Assembly: GCA_013289685.1 (NCBI GenBank) | Contig: JABCZL010000013.1 | Location: forward strand, 1-64,000 | Origin: Acidobacteriota bacterium | GTDB lineage: Bacteria; Acidobacteriota; Terriglobia; Terriglobales; Acidobacteriaceae | Length of the DNA: 64,000 nt | Reading direction: 5' to 3' | Shown here: piece by piece, positions 24,461 through 33,539 of the stretch | Layout: the number at the start of each line of letters is the position of its first letter | How positions within the stretch are numbered: position 1 is the first letter of the stretch | Made by a program: the position numbers and the translations under genes | Notes under the pieces: model-generated | Databases searched by the model: none | Seen by the model: only the letters and a program-made list of their open reading frames with translations | What the model was told of the DNA's origin: nothing

Positions 24461-27142
24461 CTACTGAATCAGCGTGCCTCCGTTGCCGCCGTTTGGTTCG
24501 GCATCGGGGGCGAGGACTACGGCGGCGGCTACGCGGTCGCCGGGTTCCAGGTTCAGGAGGCGGACGCCTTGGGCGTTGCGGCCGGATTCGCGGATCGTCG
24601 TCGAATCCATCCGGATGATTTTGCCGTAGTGGCTGATCAGCATGACTTCGGAAGTGTCGTCGACTTGCGCGATGGCGACGACTTTGCCGACGCGTTCGGT
24701 GGTCTTCAGATTGATCACGCCTTTGCCGCCTCGGTTGGTGAGGCGGTATTCGTCGGCGGGAGTGCGCTTGCCGTAGCCGTTTTCGGTGACGGAGAGGATT
24801 AGGGTGCCTTTGACGGCGGCGTCGATGGCCTCGGGCTCTTCCCCTGCTGGCACTGGCGCGCCAGGGACGGCTGGGGCGGCCGTCCCCACATTTGCCGTTT
24901 CTGCTTCCGGCTTTGTGGTCGCGGCCATGCCTACTACGTAGTCTTTCTCGTCGAGGTCGATGCCCCAGACGCCGAAGGCGGCGCGGCCCATGGGGCGGAC
25001 ATGGCTTTCGTCGAAGCGGACGGCCATGCCTTCGTGGCTGGCGATGAAGATGATCTGATTGCCGTTGGTGATGCGGGCGGCGACCAGCTCGTCGCCTGGC
25101 TCAATGCCGATTGCATTGATGCCATTGGAACGCACGTGCATGAACTCGCGGACTTCAGACTTCTTGACGAGGCCCTTGCGGGTGGCGAAGAAGACGTATT
25201 TATTTTCTTCTTCCAGGTTGCGCACGGCGACCATGGTCCTGACGGTCTCGCCGGGCTGCAGGCCGACCAGGTTGCCGATGTGCTTGCCTTTGCCGGCAGC
25301 GCTGACGTCGGGAATTTCGTAGACCTTGAGCCAGTAGACGCGGCCCTTGTTGGTGAAAATCAGGATGTAGGCGTGAGTGGAGGCGAGGAAGAGGTGCTCG
25401 ACGAAATCTTCGTCGCGCGTCTTCATGCCGGTGCGGCCTGTGCCTCCGCGGCGCTGCATGCGGTAGGTGGAGATGGGCGTGCGCTTCATGTAGCCGGAGT
25501 GGCTGACGGTGACGGCCACCTGCTCGTCGGCAATGAGATCTTCGAGAACGATTTCGGCGGCCTCATCTTCCAGGCGCGTGCGACGTTCGTCGCCGTATAA
25601 CTTCTTAACCTCTTCCAGTTCTTTGATGATGACTTTGCGCAGTTTCGTCTCGGAGGCGAGGATGGATTCGTATTCGGCGATGTTCTCGCGGACTTCTTTT
25701 AACTCGTTGGAAATTTCATCGATCGACAGCTTGGTCAGGCGATGCAACTGCAGTTCGAGGATGGCGTCGGCCTGGCGGGTGGTGAAGGGCTTTTCGGGAT
25801 CGAGCTTGGGAGGGCGGCCGGTGGTGTTGATGTCGATTTTCTTGCCGCCGAAGTAGAGCACCAAATTCTCGCGGGCATCGGCGCGGTTGGCACTGCCGCG
25901 AATGATAGTGATGACGTTGTCGAGGTGATCGAGGGCGTTGAGATAGCCTTCGAGAATGTGCTCACGGTCTTTCGCTTTCTGCAGCAGGTAGGCGGTACGG
26001 CGGCGGACGACGTCGACCCGGTGCTCGATGAAATATTTGATGGTCTGGATCAGGCCCATTTCGCGGGGCTGTCCGTTGACCACCGCCAGCAGGATCATGG
26101 AAAAGCTTTCCTGCATTTGGGTGTGTTTGAAGAGCTGGTTGAGGACGATCTGGGGCTCGGCGCCGCGCTTGAGTTCGACGACGATGCGCATGCCGTCGCG
26201 ATCGCTTTCGTCGCGGATGTCGGAGATGTCTTCGATGTCTTTGTCGTTGACCAGTTGCGCGATGCGCTCGACCAGCTTGGCTTTATTAACCTGATAGGGA
26301 ATTTCGGTGACGATGATGGCTTGACGGTCTTTGTTGATGTTCTCGATCAATGCTTTGGCGCGCATCATGAAGCGGCCGCGTCCGGTGCGGTAGGCCTCGA
26401 AGACTCCAGCGCGGCCGTGAATGATGCCGGCGGTCGGAAAGTCTGGGCCCTGGACGAATTTCAGGATTTCGGCGAGCTGGGCGTTGGGATTATTCACCAG
26501 CGTGATGGTGGCGTCGACGATTTCGGTGAGATTGTGGGGCGGAATTTTTGTGGCCATGCCAACGGCGATTCCGTCGGAGCCATTGACCAAGAGATTGGGA
26601 ATGCGCGCGGGCAGAACGTCGGGCTCGATTTCGCTGCCGTCGTAGTTGGGATGGAAGTCGACGGTCTCTTTGTCGAGGTCCTCGAGCAGCGCGGTGGAAA
26701 CCGGGGCGAGCTTGGCTTCAGTGTAACGATCGGCGGCGGGTGGATCTCCGTCAACGGAGCCGAAGTTGCCCTGACCAAAAATCAAGGGATAGCGCAGACT
26801 CCAGGTTTGCGCGAGGCGGACCAACGCGTCGTACACGGCAAGGTTGCCGTGGGGATGGTACTTGCCCATGACCTCGCCGACGATGCGGGCGCATTTACGC
26901 GTGGCGCGGTTGGGCTGAAGACCCATTTGGGCCATGGTGTAAAGAATGCGGCGATGGACGGGCTTCAGGCCGTCGCGGACATCGGGGAGGGCGCGGCCGA
27001 TGATCACCGACATGGAGTAGTCGAGATACGACCGCTTCATCTCCTCTTCAATGTTGACGGGGTGAATGTTCAACGCGCCGGGGCCATCGCCGCCGCCGGG
27101 AGGAGGAGTGAGGGGAAGTTCGGGGTTTTGATCGTCAGCCAT
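24461..27142 (-). CDS. gyrA: DNA gyrase subunit A
   Basis: 893 residues. The N-terminal winged helix and tower contain YLDYSMSVIIGRALPDVRDG and the catalytic Tyr in AADRYTEAKL (about residue 138). The quinolone region reads GKYHPHGNLAVYD (about 88-100), where E. coli has HPHGDSAVYD, so Asp82 is Asn and Ser83 is Leu. The C-terminal beta-pinwheel starts with a GyrA box QRRGGTG (about 564), Thr replacing the usual Lys. An Ala/Pro/Glu insert near residue 745-775 (PAVPGAPVPAGEEPEAI) is present. GyrA cuts and passes DNA strands to introduce negative supercoils. gyrB is not in the window. Confidence 0.97.
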   Translation of the reverse strand: MADDQNPELPLTPPPGGGDGPGALNIHPVNIEEEMKRSYLDYSMSVIIGRALPDVRDGLKPVHRRILYTMAQMGLQPNRATRKCARIVGEVMGKYHPHGNLAVYDALVRLAQTWSLRYPLIFGQGNFGSVDGDPPAADRYTEAKLAPVSTALLEDLDKETVDFHPNYDGSEIEPDVLPARIPNLLVNGSDGIAVGMATKIPPHNLTEIVDATITLVNNPNAQLAEILKFVQGPDFPTAGIIHGRAGVFEAYRTGRGRFMMRAKALIENINKDRQAIIVTEIPYQVNKAKLVERIAQLVNDKDIEDISDIRDESDRDGMRIVVELKRGAEPQIVLNQLFKHTQMQESFSMILLAVVNGQPREMGLIQTIKYFIEHRVDVVRRRTAYLLQKAKDREHILEGYLNALDHLDNVITIIRGSANRADARENLVLYFGGKKIDINTTGRPPKLDPEKPFTTRQADAILELQLHRLTKLSIDEISNELKEVRENIAEYESILASETKLRKVIIKELEEVKKLYGDERRTRLEDEAAEIVLEDLIADEQVAVTVSHSGYMKRTPISTYRMQRRGGTGRTGMKTRDEDFVEHLFLASTHAYILIFTNKGRVYWLKVYEIPDVSAAGKGKHIGNLVGLQPGETVRTMVAVRNLEEENKYVFFATRKGLVKKSEVREFMHVRSNGINAIGIEPGDELVAARITNGNQIIFIASHEGMAVRFDESHVRPMGRAAFGVWGIDLDEKDYVVGMAATTKPEAETANVGTAAPAVPGAPVPAGEEPEAIDAAVKGTLILSVTENGYGKRTPADEYRLTNRGGKGVINLKTTERVGKVVAIAQVDDTSEVMLISHYGKIIRMDSTTIRESGRNAQGVRLLNLEPGDRVAAAVVLAPDAEPNGGNGGTLIQ

Positions 27143-27508
27143 GGGGCAGCTTCTAGCTCCTAGCTGCTAGCTTCTGGCTAACAGCGTGCGGTTTAGAACG
27201 GGGCACTCTTCCAGCCTGGCAAGAATCTTGTAACTGGTTGTATTTACAGGACGTTATGTGCACTGGGAACGGTTTTAATTATACCATGGCGCGGCTATCG
27301 AATAGTGACAAGAAAGTCCCCACCCTTCGGCTTCGCTCTGTCGAAAATCCCCACCCTTCGGCTTCGCTCAGGGCAGGCTTCCTCGCGCAAAGAACGCGCG
27401 AGAAATGGGGACCCGGTGGGTTCCGAGATGGGAAATCCGCAGGAAAAATGTGCGTGATTTGGTTGGGCGTCACTGAGATTCGGCGGGTGCGGCTGCTAGG
27501 CTCGGCGG
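27143..27508. repeat. gene-free gap with AGCT and CCCCACCC repeats
   Basis: This 366-bp gap holds the gyrA promoter side and repeats. An agcttctagctcctagct run is at 27149-27180. At 27319-27410 cccacccttcggcttcgctc occurs twice and is closed by gcgcgagaaatggggac, forming a possible long hairpin. No gene seen. Confidence 0.5.
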
Positions 27509-28507
27509 ATGAAGCGGATTCCGTCGCTGGATGGGTTGCGGGCGATTTCTATTTCGCTGGTGGTGGTGGGGCATTGGTGGGAGTTGCGTTACCACTCGGA
27601 TGTGGCGGGGGCATTTGCGAGTCTGGGAGTAAGGATTTTTTTCGTTATTTCCGGGTATCTGATTACTACGCTGCTGCTCAAGGAGTATGGGAAGACTTCG
27701 ACGATCAAGCTGCGGGAATTTTATGTGCGGCGGGCGTATCGGATTTTGCCGGCTGCCATTGTGTTCATGTTGCCGGTGTTTGTGATTTTCTGGCACGAGC
27801 TGCGCTGGTACCACATGGCGGCTGCGGCGTTGTACCTGGCGAACTTTGATTTTACGCATCCGTGGTTCTTGGGGCATTTGTGGTCATTGAGCGTGGAGGA
27901 ACAGTTTTATTTTTTGTGGCCGGGCGTGCTGAAGAAGTGGCACCGGCACCGGGTGGCGATCCTGGTGGGGGTGGTTGCATTTGCTCCGCTGTATCGGGTG
28001 GCGTGTCATTGGCTGCAACTGCACGGGCGGGCCGACGAAACGTTTCCGGCAGTAGCTGACGTTCTGGCGATTGGATGCCTGCTGGCGATTTTCGCGGGAC
28101 GGCTGCCGAAGATCAACGGGTGGTGGGCGCTGGCGATGATCGCGCCGGTGGTTCTGGTTCCGGTGTATGTGGGCGAGTTGCGGTTCCACATTACGCCGCT
28201 GTTGCTGTTTGGGTTGTGGCCGGTGATGCATCTTTCCATTGCTGGACTTCTGCTGCATGTGGTGCGGAGGCCGTATTGGATTTTGAACGTGCGGGCGGTG
28301 GTGTGGCTGGGGCAGATCAGCTACAGCCTTTATTTGTGGCAGCAGTTGTTTGCGTACGGAGACCATCACCGGCCGTGGTACTTTCCGCTCTTGGCGGTGG
28401 GGCTGGCGAGTGCGTCATATTATTTGGTGGAGCAGCCGATGTTGCGGGTGCGGGAGAGGAGGGCTGCGGAGCGGAAGGTGGAGGGCGCGTTGGCTGCGGC
28501 GGCTTGA
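27509..28507 (+). CDS. acyltransferase 3 (OafA/YrhL-type) integral membrane protein
   Basis: 332 residues, beginning MKRIPSLDGLRAISISLVVVGH, whose SLDGLRAISISLVVVGHW is the first membrane helix of the acyltransferase 3 family with its conserved His. RVFFVISGYLITTLLLKEY-like text (VRIFFVISGYLITTLLL) and the Arg/Tyr/Pro-rich loop FYVRRAYRILPAA follow. About ten membrane helices are predicted. Such enzymes transfer acetyl or succinyl groups to surface sugars; the acceptor is unknown. A periplasmic SGNH domain is absent. Confidence 0.9.
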   Translation: MKRIPSLDGLRAISISLVVVGHWWELRYHSDVAGAFASLGVRIFFVISGYLITTLLLKEYGKTSTIKLREFYVRRAYRILPAAIVFMLPVFVIFWHELRWYHMAAAALYLANFDFTHPWFLGHLWSLSVEEQFYFLWPGVLKKWHRHRVAILVGVVAFAPLYRVACHWLQLHGRADETFPAVADVLAIGCLLAIFAGRLPKINGWWALAMIAPVVLVPVYVGELRFHITPLLLFGLWPVMHLSIAGLLLHVVRRPYWILNVRAVVWLGQISYSLYLWQQLFAYGDHHRPWYFPLLAVGLASASYYLVEQPMLRVRERRAAERKVEGALAAAA

Positions 28508-28522
28508 AACCCTGGGCCCCAC

Positions 28523-28585
28523 TGGGGCTGAAGCCCATCTCAGAAGTGCTATTTACGCGGCGCTGAAGCGCCGCTCTTCCACGGT
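28523..28585. repeat. dispersed palindromic repeat, copy 5
   Basis: ggggctgaagcccatctc, then GCGGCGctgaaGCGCCGC with tcttccacgg. The second stem is of the GCGGCGCT type. Confidence 0.75.
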
Positions 28586-28695
28586 GCGGCTGCACGGTGA
28601 GGCGGCGCGGCTATATGGCGAGGCGCCCATGCTCTGCGCGCTTGCACCTGAGGCGAGCGCGGCGAGCAACTGGATGAGCAGCAACCGGCGCATAG

Positions 28696-29469
28696 TTAGT
28701 TCGCCTGCGAAGGTGGAGGGAGTTGAAACGTGACGCCGCGGTCGTCGTTCTGTTTGCGTGTGGCTTCGAGATCGAGATCGGCGAGAGCGACTCGGCGGGG
28801 GTGGCCGGGCGTGAGATCAAAGAGGGTTGCGCCGATGATGGCGTAGTTTCTGAGCTCGAGCTGGCGGCCGTCCTTGAACACGAGGATGGTCGGTTCCTGC
28901 GGAGCTTCGGGATCGGCTGCGGGGACATCGGCATTCTGCGCGGCGTGGGGTCTGGGAAAATCTTCGGGTGGGGTAATGTAGAACCTGCCCGACTCGCGAC
29001 GATCGAGGCGGTGATCGAGGCTGGCAGGGCCGCCGTTGTGGTCGGCGGCAGTGTCATCCGCTGTGGCGTCTTTGTCGTCATCGTTAGTGTTGTCGCTATC
29101 GTTATTGCTGTCCGCCGCGCCGTAGTCGAGGGCGTAGGGAACGGCGACGGGGTACACCTCGGCCGGAGTAATGTATTCGCCGGCGTGGTGACGATGATGG
29201 CCGTCGCGGGCATGAGGCGGGTTGGGCGGCGGCGGAAGAAAGGTGGGTCGGAAGTTAAAGCCGTTGGGGCCGAGCGCGGTGACGCTCGGGGGAGTACCGT
29301 TGATGGCGCGTCCACCGAATCCGGGCGAGGTCACGGAGGCGGGCACACCGTTGATCTGAGCGTGGCTCGCGGGGACAAGAATCAGCGGCAGCGCGAGCAG
29401 GCTGAAAAGTGCGAGCGAGGCCGGGATCGAATGCCGCACGGAAATATGATACTCCAACGAGGAAGTCAT
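28696..29469 (-). CDS. exported protein with Asp-rich linker, function unknown
   Basis: 257 residues from ATG 29469 with a GAGGTG ribosome site. The signal peptide (about 15-38) ends VPASHAQ. A Pro/His-rich segment (PPPPNPPHARDGHHRHH) and an Asp/Asn-rich segment (SNNDSDNTNDDDKD) follow. The C-terminal domain (about 195-257) includes VFKDGRQLELRNYAIIGATL and RVALADLDLEATRKQNDDRG, a small beta domain frequent in acidobacterial secreted proteins. Its role is not known. Confidence 0.65.
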   Translation of the reverse strand: MTSSLEYHISVRHSIPASLALFSLLALPLILVPASHAQINGVPASVTSPGFGGRAINGTPPSVTALGPNGFNFRPTFLPPPPNPPHARDGHHRHHAGEYITPAEVYPVAVPYALDYGAADSNNDSDNTNDDDKDATADDTAADHNGGPASLDHRLDRRESGRFYITPPEDFPRPHAAQNADVPAADPEAPQEPTILVFKDGRQLELRNYAIIGATLFDLTPGHPRRVALADLDLEATRKQNDDRGVTFQLPPPSQAN

Positions 29470-29834
29470 GGCGCACCTCGAGGGTAGAACGCGCGTACTT
29501 GGTTAGATTGCAGGAGGGGCTGGGCGGATGCCGTTTTCGCCGCGCAGAGCCAGTTCTATCAGAGTGTATGTTATTGAGAATGTTCAGTTAGCGATTGTCA
29601 GAAATGGCGGACTATAATTCTGCTGAACTGGGATTAAGGTCGGTGGCGCAGGGGCTAGAAGCCCAGATTAATTTTCAACGGCTTCCGCGGCCCTAAAGGG
29701 CCGCTCTTCCACGGTAGCACCGACAAAGCCGAGTTTTTCAGCAAACTGTAAAGCCCGCGGAAGGATGAAAGGGTTTTTATCGCAGGGCTGAAAGCGCTGC
29801 GCCACCCAAAAGCAGATATCTCAGCAAGACAGAT
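29470..29834. repeat. gene-free gap with palindromic repeat copy 6
   Basis: A complete copy of the ten-copy family spans 29650-29760, including the tttttcagcaaactgtaaag block, followed by gctgaaagcgctgcgccacc of the second family near 29788-29808. The remainder shows no gene. Confidence 0.75.
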
Positions 29835-30635
29835 ATGAAATCTGCGATCCGATTTGCGATGCTGGCGCTGGTGCTGGTGATTGTAGCCATGGTGTCGGCG
29901 CTGATGGCGATGAGATTTGCGATTCATGGACAGGAGGTCGCGGTGCCGCCGCTGGTAGGGTTTACTCCGGTGGAAGGGGAGCGGGCGGCGTCGGGATTGG
30001 GCCTGCAAATCTCGATCGAGCGGCAGTACTACAGTCCGCAGATTCCCGAGGGCAGAATCATGTCGCAACTGCCGTTGCCGGGAACGAAGGTACGGCGCGG
30101 ATGGCAGGTGCGAGTGGCGCAGAGTCTGGGGAAGATGCGGGTGACGATTCCCGATGTTACTGGGCAGAGCGAGCATGCGGCGGAGTTGAATATCCGGCGA
30201 CGCGGGCTGGATGTGGCTTCGATGGCGGAGGTGCAGGCGCCGGGGATTCCGGCGGATCAGGTGCTGGCGCAGAGTCCCACGGCGAACGAGACGCAGGTGA
30301 CGGCGCCGAAGATCAGTTTTCTGGTGACCGCGGCGCCGGAGCCGCAGGCGTTCGTGATGCCGAGTTTTGTCGGACAGCCGCTGGGCAGCGCCAGCCGGAG
30401 TTTGCAGGATGCAGGGTTCAGGCTGGGGAATGTGAATGTGGCAGCGCCGCCTAGCACCGATACGGGAGACGCGGCCGGAGCTGCGGCTTCGAATGGGACA
30501 CCGGCGCCTTCGGCTCCGCAGGCACAGCCGGTGCCTCCGCCGCAGCCAACACCGGCCAGCATCATTGTGTCGCAGGTGCCGCTGGCGGGACAGAAGGTGA
30601 TGGCTGGGGCGGCGGTTTATTTTGAAGTAAGGTAA
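29835..30635 (+). CDS. PASTA-domain membrane-anchored protein
   Basis: 266 residues. A single membrane helix (about 5-28, RFAMLALVLVIVAMVSALM) is followed by three PASTA-like domains: AVPPLVGFTPVEGERAASGLG (about 37-90), VTIPDVTGQSEHAAELNIRR (about 103-165) and VMPSFVGQPLGSASRSLQDA (about 173-215 with C-terminal part to 266), with a Pro/Ala linker in the last. PASTA domains bind cell-wall muropeptides or beta-lactams. There is no kinase domain here, unlike PknB-type proteins. Convergent with rsmB, with 86 bp between. Confidence 0.88.
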   Translation: MKSAIRFAMLALVLVIVAMVSALMAMRFAIHGQEVAVPPLVGFTPVEGERAASGLGLQISIERQYYSPQIPEGRIMSQLPLPGTKVRRGWQVRVAQSLGKMRVTIPDVTGQSEHAAELNIRRRGLDVASMAEVQAPGIPADQVLAQSPTANETQVTAPKISFLVTAAPEPQAFVMPSFVGQPLGSASRSLQDAGFRLGNVNVAAPPSTDTGDAAGAAASNGTPAPSAPQAQPVPPPQPTPASIIVSQVPLAGQKVMAGAAVYFEVR

Positions 30636-30721
30636 AAACTGGCCACGGATTTGCACGGATTCCGCGGATAGACCCAAATCAATTCTTTGAGAAACTTCTC
30701 GTTGAGAACTTCTCAAACCTT

Positions 30722-32089
30722 CTAGCACCTTTCTAGGATTGCGGCGAAGAAGCCGTCGCAGGGGTGGAGCCCTGGGCTTGTGCGGAGGTAGGGACCGCGT
30801 GTGAGCGAGGCTAGGTCGGGCCAGGTTAGTTCGCCGGCCGCCTTCAGTCGGTCTAGTTCGGTGCGGCAGTCGAGGAGGCGGAAACTATTCTCCGACAAGG
30901 CTTGCTCGACGACGTTTTCGTTTTCTTCTTTTTCCAGCGAACAAGTTGAGTAGATAAGGCGTCCTTTGGGCGCGACCTGGGCCAGGGCCGAGCGCAGGAT
31001 TGCGAGTTGACGCTGCGGCAGTTCTGCGAGATCGTCGACGGTGAGGCGCCATTTGATTTCGGGATTGCGCGCGAGTGTGCCGGTGCCAGAGCAGGGGACG
31101 TCGGCGAGGACGCGGTCGAAGGGGCGTGAGAGGGGGAGATGCAGCGCGTCGGCGGTCACGATCTGGATCCGCGCTGCGGACTGTGATTGATGCGTGCCTA
31201 ATCGCTTTTGCAGCAGTCGGGCGCGGTGGGGATGAAGTTCAACGGCGGTGATTGCGGCTGAGGGATTACGGTCTGCGATGGCGAGCGTCTTGCCGCCGGG
31301 AGCGGCGCAGCAGTCGAGGATGTGGGCGCTTTCTCCGGGAACAGTGGAGCCTACTAGGGCGGCGACGAGTTGGGAGGCTTCGTCCTGGATGACGATGTGG
31401 CCGGCGCGGAAGGCGTGGGTCTTGGTGATGTCTCCGGAGAGAACACGGCGGGCGGATGTGAGCAAGCCTCCTGGGGCGAGAGTGATTCCTTCCTCGTGGA
31501 GTTGTTCTTCTTCTTCGGCCGTGGGCGTGCGGAGCCGGATTGCCGTGGCGGGAATGGATTGATTGTGGTGGCAGATCTGGCGAGTGGCGGAGAGGCCATA
31601 TTCGCGGGTCCAGTGCTCGACCAGCCACGCCGGGTGCGCGAGGGTGCGGGCCAGGGACTCGGGTGAAGCTGTTTCGGCTGAAGTTGGATTGTTGGCGTGC
31701 GGCGCGGCGGAGAGTTTGCGCAGGACGGCATTGACGAAAGGAGCGGCCGAGCGCTTGCGGGCGCGTTTTACGAGTTCGACACTCTCGTGGAGAGCGGCTC
31801 GCTGGGGGACGCGATCGAGCCAGAGAAATTGGTAGAGGGCCAGGCGGAGAGCGATGAGAATTTCCAGGTCGAGTTTGGATAGCGGCTGCGAGGAGGCGGT
31901 GGCGATCTCCGCATCCAGGCGCGAGCGCCAGCGGAGAACGCCCATTACGAGCTCGGTCGCGAGGGCGTGGTCGGGAGTGCTGAGGCGCTCATGGACGGGA
32001 GAGTGCAGAAGGTCGGAGGCGTAGGAGGATTCGCGTTCGACGCGGAGGAGGATGTCGAATGCGGCGGCGCGAGCGGGGGAGACGGACAT
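30722..32089 (-). CDS. rsmB: 16S rRNA (cytosine-C5)-methyltransferase RsmB
   Basis: 455 residues from ATG 32089 (an upstream extension to 32209 is not conserved-looking). The NusB-like N-domain (about 1-140) is followed by the Rossmann methyltransferase domain with SAM motif ILDCCAAPGGKTLAIAD and VLADVPCSGTGTLARNPEIKW. The catalytic Cys pair is in PCSGTG and YSTCSLEKEENENV. It methylates C967 of 16S rRNA in E. coli. Downstream of fmt on the same strand; gap of 324 bp with a repeat. Confidence 0.95.
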   Translation of the reverse strand: MSVSPARAAAFDILLRVERESSYASDLLHSPVHERLSTPDHALATELVMGVLRWRSRLDAEIATASSQPLSKLDLEILIALRLALYQFLWLDRVPQRAALHESVELVKRARKRSAAPFVNAVLRKLSAAPHANNPTSAETASPESLARTLAHPAWLVEHWTREYGLSATRQICHHNQSIPATAIRLRTPTAEEEEQLHEEGITLAPGGLLTSARRVLSGDITKTHAFRAGHIVIQDEASQLVAALVGSTVPGESAHILDCCAAPGGKTLAIADRNPSAAITAVELHPHRARLLQKRLGTHQSQSAARIQIVTADALHLPLSRPFDRVLADVPCSGTGTLARNPEIKWRLTVDDLAELPQRQLAILRSALAQVAPKGRLIYSTCSLEKEENENVVEQALSENSFRLLDCRTELDRLKAAGELTWPDLASLTRGPYLRTSPGLHPCDGFFAAILERC

Positions 32090-32413
32090 TGCATCCAGAT
32101 TGTAGGCGGGAAAGAAAAAACTAACCACAGAGGACACAGAGGAGCACAGGGGTAGTCGAAAGGAACGCCGGGACTCAGCGAGTGATGGTGGTGGGCGAAG
32201 TCGGCGCACCTCAGGGGCTGAAGCCCAGATTAATTTTCAACGGGTTACGCGGCCCTAAAGGGCCGCTCTTCCACGGTAGCACCGACAAATCCGAGTTTTT
32301 CAGCAAACTGTAAAGCCCGCATCATCTCAGGGCTTTACGGCACGGCTGAAAGCCGTGCCCTTCCCAAATCGCTCCTGCCATTCCTGAGGCAACCCTGCTT
32401 TTCCTGAAACAAT
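32090..32413. repeat. gap between fmt and rsmB with palindromic repeat copy 7
   Basis: ACCACAGAGGACACAGAG repeat at 32123-32152. A full-length copy of the ten-copy family runs 32214-32321 and continues to a third hairpin GGCACGGCTgaaAGCCGTGCC at about 32339-32360. No gene seen. Confidence 0.8.
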
Positions 32414-33355
32414 TTACGAGGGCAGTCCTAACTTCTCGCCGGGGTGAGGGCGATAGCCGCGGACGAAATCTGGGGCCGAGGAGCGCTTCTTGCCTTCTAG
32501 TTGGATTTCAAGCAGTTCGAGCGATGTGTTGTGGGCGCAGCCGACGAGGAGGCGATCGGCTTGGGCGAGGAGTTCGGAGGGAGGCACTGCATCCGGTGCT
32601 GGACGAGCTTTTATGATCTGCAGGGTTTTGCCGCGGAATTTTGTGTGGGCTCCGGGCCAGGGGTGGAAGCCGCGGATGCGGTTGGAGATGTCGGTGGCGG
32701 AGCGGGAGAAATCTATCAGACCGTCTTCTTTTTTCAGGATCGGGGCGAGAGTGGCTTGCGCGTTGTCTTGCGGGTGAGGTTGAATCGTGCCGGATTGCAG
32801 GGCACGCAGAGTCTCAACCATGAGATCGGCACCGATGGCGGCCAGGCGCGGGGCGAGGGTTTCGGCGGTGTCGTTGGGCGCGATTGCGAGTTGCTGTTGT
32901 TGGAGGATGTCGCCGGTGTCAAGGCCGGCGTCGATGCGCATGGTGGTGACGCCGGTGACGGTCTCGCCGTTGGCGATGGACCATTGGATGGGCGCGGCTC
33001 CGCGGTATTTCGGGAGCAGCGAGGCGTGCAGGTTGATGTTGCCGAGGGGCGGGAGATCGAGCATCCAGTGGGGAATGATGCGGCCGTAGCCGACGACGAT
33101 GATGGCGTCGGGCTTCAGGGCGGTGAGTTGAGCGCGGAATTCGTCGTTGGTTTTGATGCGGTCGGGTTGGGTGATGGAGAGATTCAGTTTCAGCGCGGAT
33201 TCTTTGACCGGCGATTGGACGAGTTCGAGGCCGCGTCCTTTGGGACGGTCGGGCTGGGTGACGACGAGATGGACGCGGTGGCCCGACGCGACGAGCTTCT
33301 CCAGCGTGGGGACGGCGAAGCGCGGGGTGCCGCAGAAGATGAGATTGAGAGGCAT
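32414..33355 (-). CDS. fmt: methionyl-tRNA formyltransferase
   Basis: 313 residues, normal length. The N-terminal formyltransferase domain contains FCGTPRFAVPTLEKL, the folate-binding loop VVVGYGRIIP and the catalytic motif NINLHASLLPKYRGAAPIQW with its His and the following Asp in MRIDAGLDTGDIL. The C-domain (about 205-313) binds tRNA. It formylates Met-tRNAi for translation start, working with the adjacent peptide deformylase. The gene is the third of the aroC-def-fmt-rsmB cluster. Confidence 0.97.
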   Translation of the reverse strand: MPLNLIFCGTPRFAVPTLEKLVASGHRVHLVVTQPDRPKGRGLELVQSPVKESALKLNLSITQPDRIKTNDEFRAQLTALKPDAIIVVGYGRIIPHWMLDLPPLGNINLHASLLPKYRGAAPIQWSIANGETVTGVTTMRIDAGLDTGDILQQQQLAIAPNDTAETLAPRLAAIGADLMVETLRALQSGTIQPHPQDNAQATLAPILKKEDGLIDFSRSATDISNRIRGFHPWPGAHTKFRGKTLQIIKARPAPDAVPPSELLAQADRLLVGCAHNTSLELLEIQLEGKKRSSAPDFVRGYRPHPGEKLGLPS

Positions 33356-33358
33356 TGA

Positions 33359-33539
33359 GGAATTGGGAAATTTAGTAATTGAGAAATTGAAAAACCGACC
33401 ACGGGGGCTAAAAAGCCCGAATCGTTTCGGTGCGCTGACGCGGCGCTAAAGCGCCGCTCTTCCACTGAACGGTCAGCGTCTCGTTAATTGCTCACTTACC
33501 GAATGCCCCAATTACTCAATTACTAAACTTTCCAATTCC
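33359..33539. repeat. inverted TTTAGTAATTGAG arms flanking palindromic repeat copy 8
   Basis: 33359-33391 (ggaattgggaaatttagtaa and onward) and 33508-33539 are near-perfect inverted copies of each other. They enclose ggggctaaaaagcccgaatc and GCGGCGCTaaaGCGCCGC (about 33403-33466). The whole lies between def and fmt and could fold into one long stem. Confidence 0.75.

Noticed and set aside
25742..27163. 473-residue open frame on the plus strand opposite gyrA
   Set aside because: It is the antisense shadow of a highly conserved gene in GC-rich DNA and has no recognisable domain.
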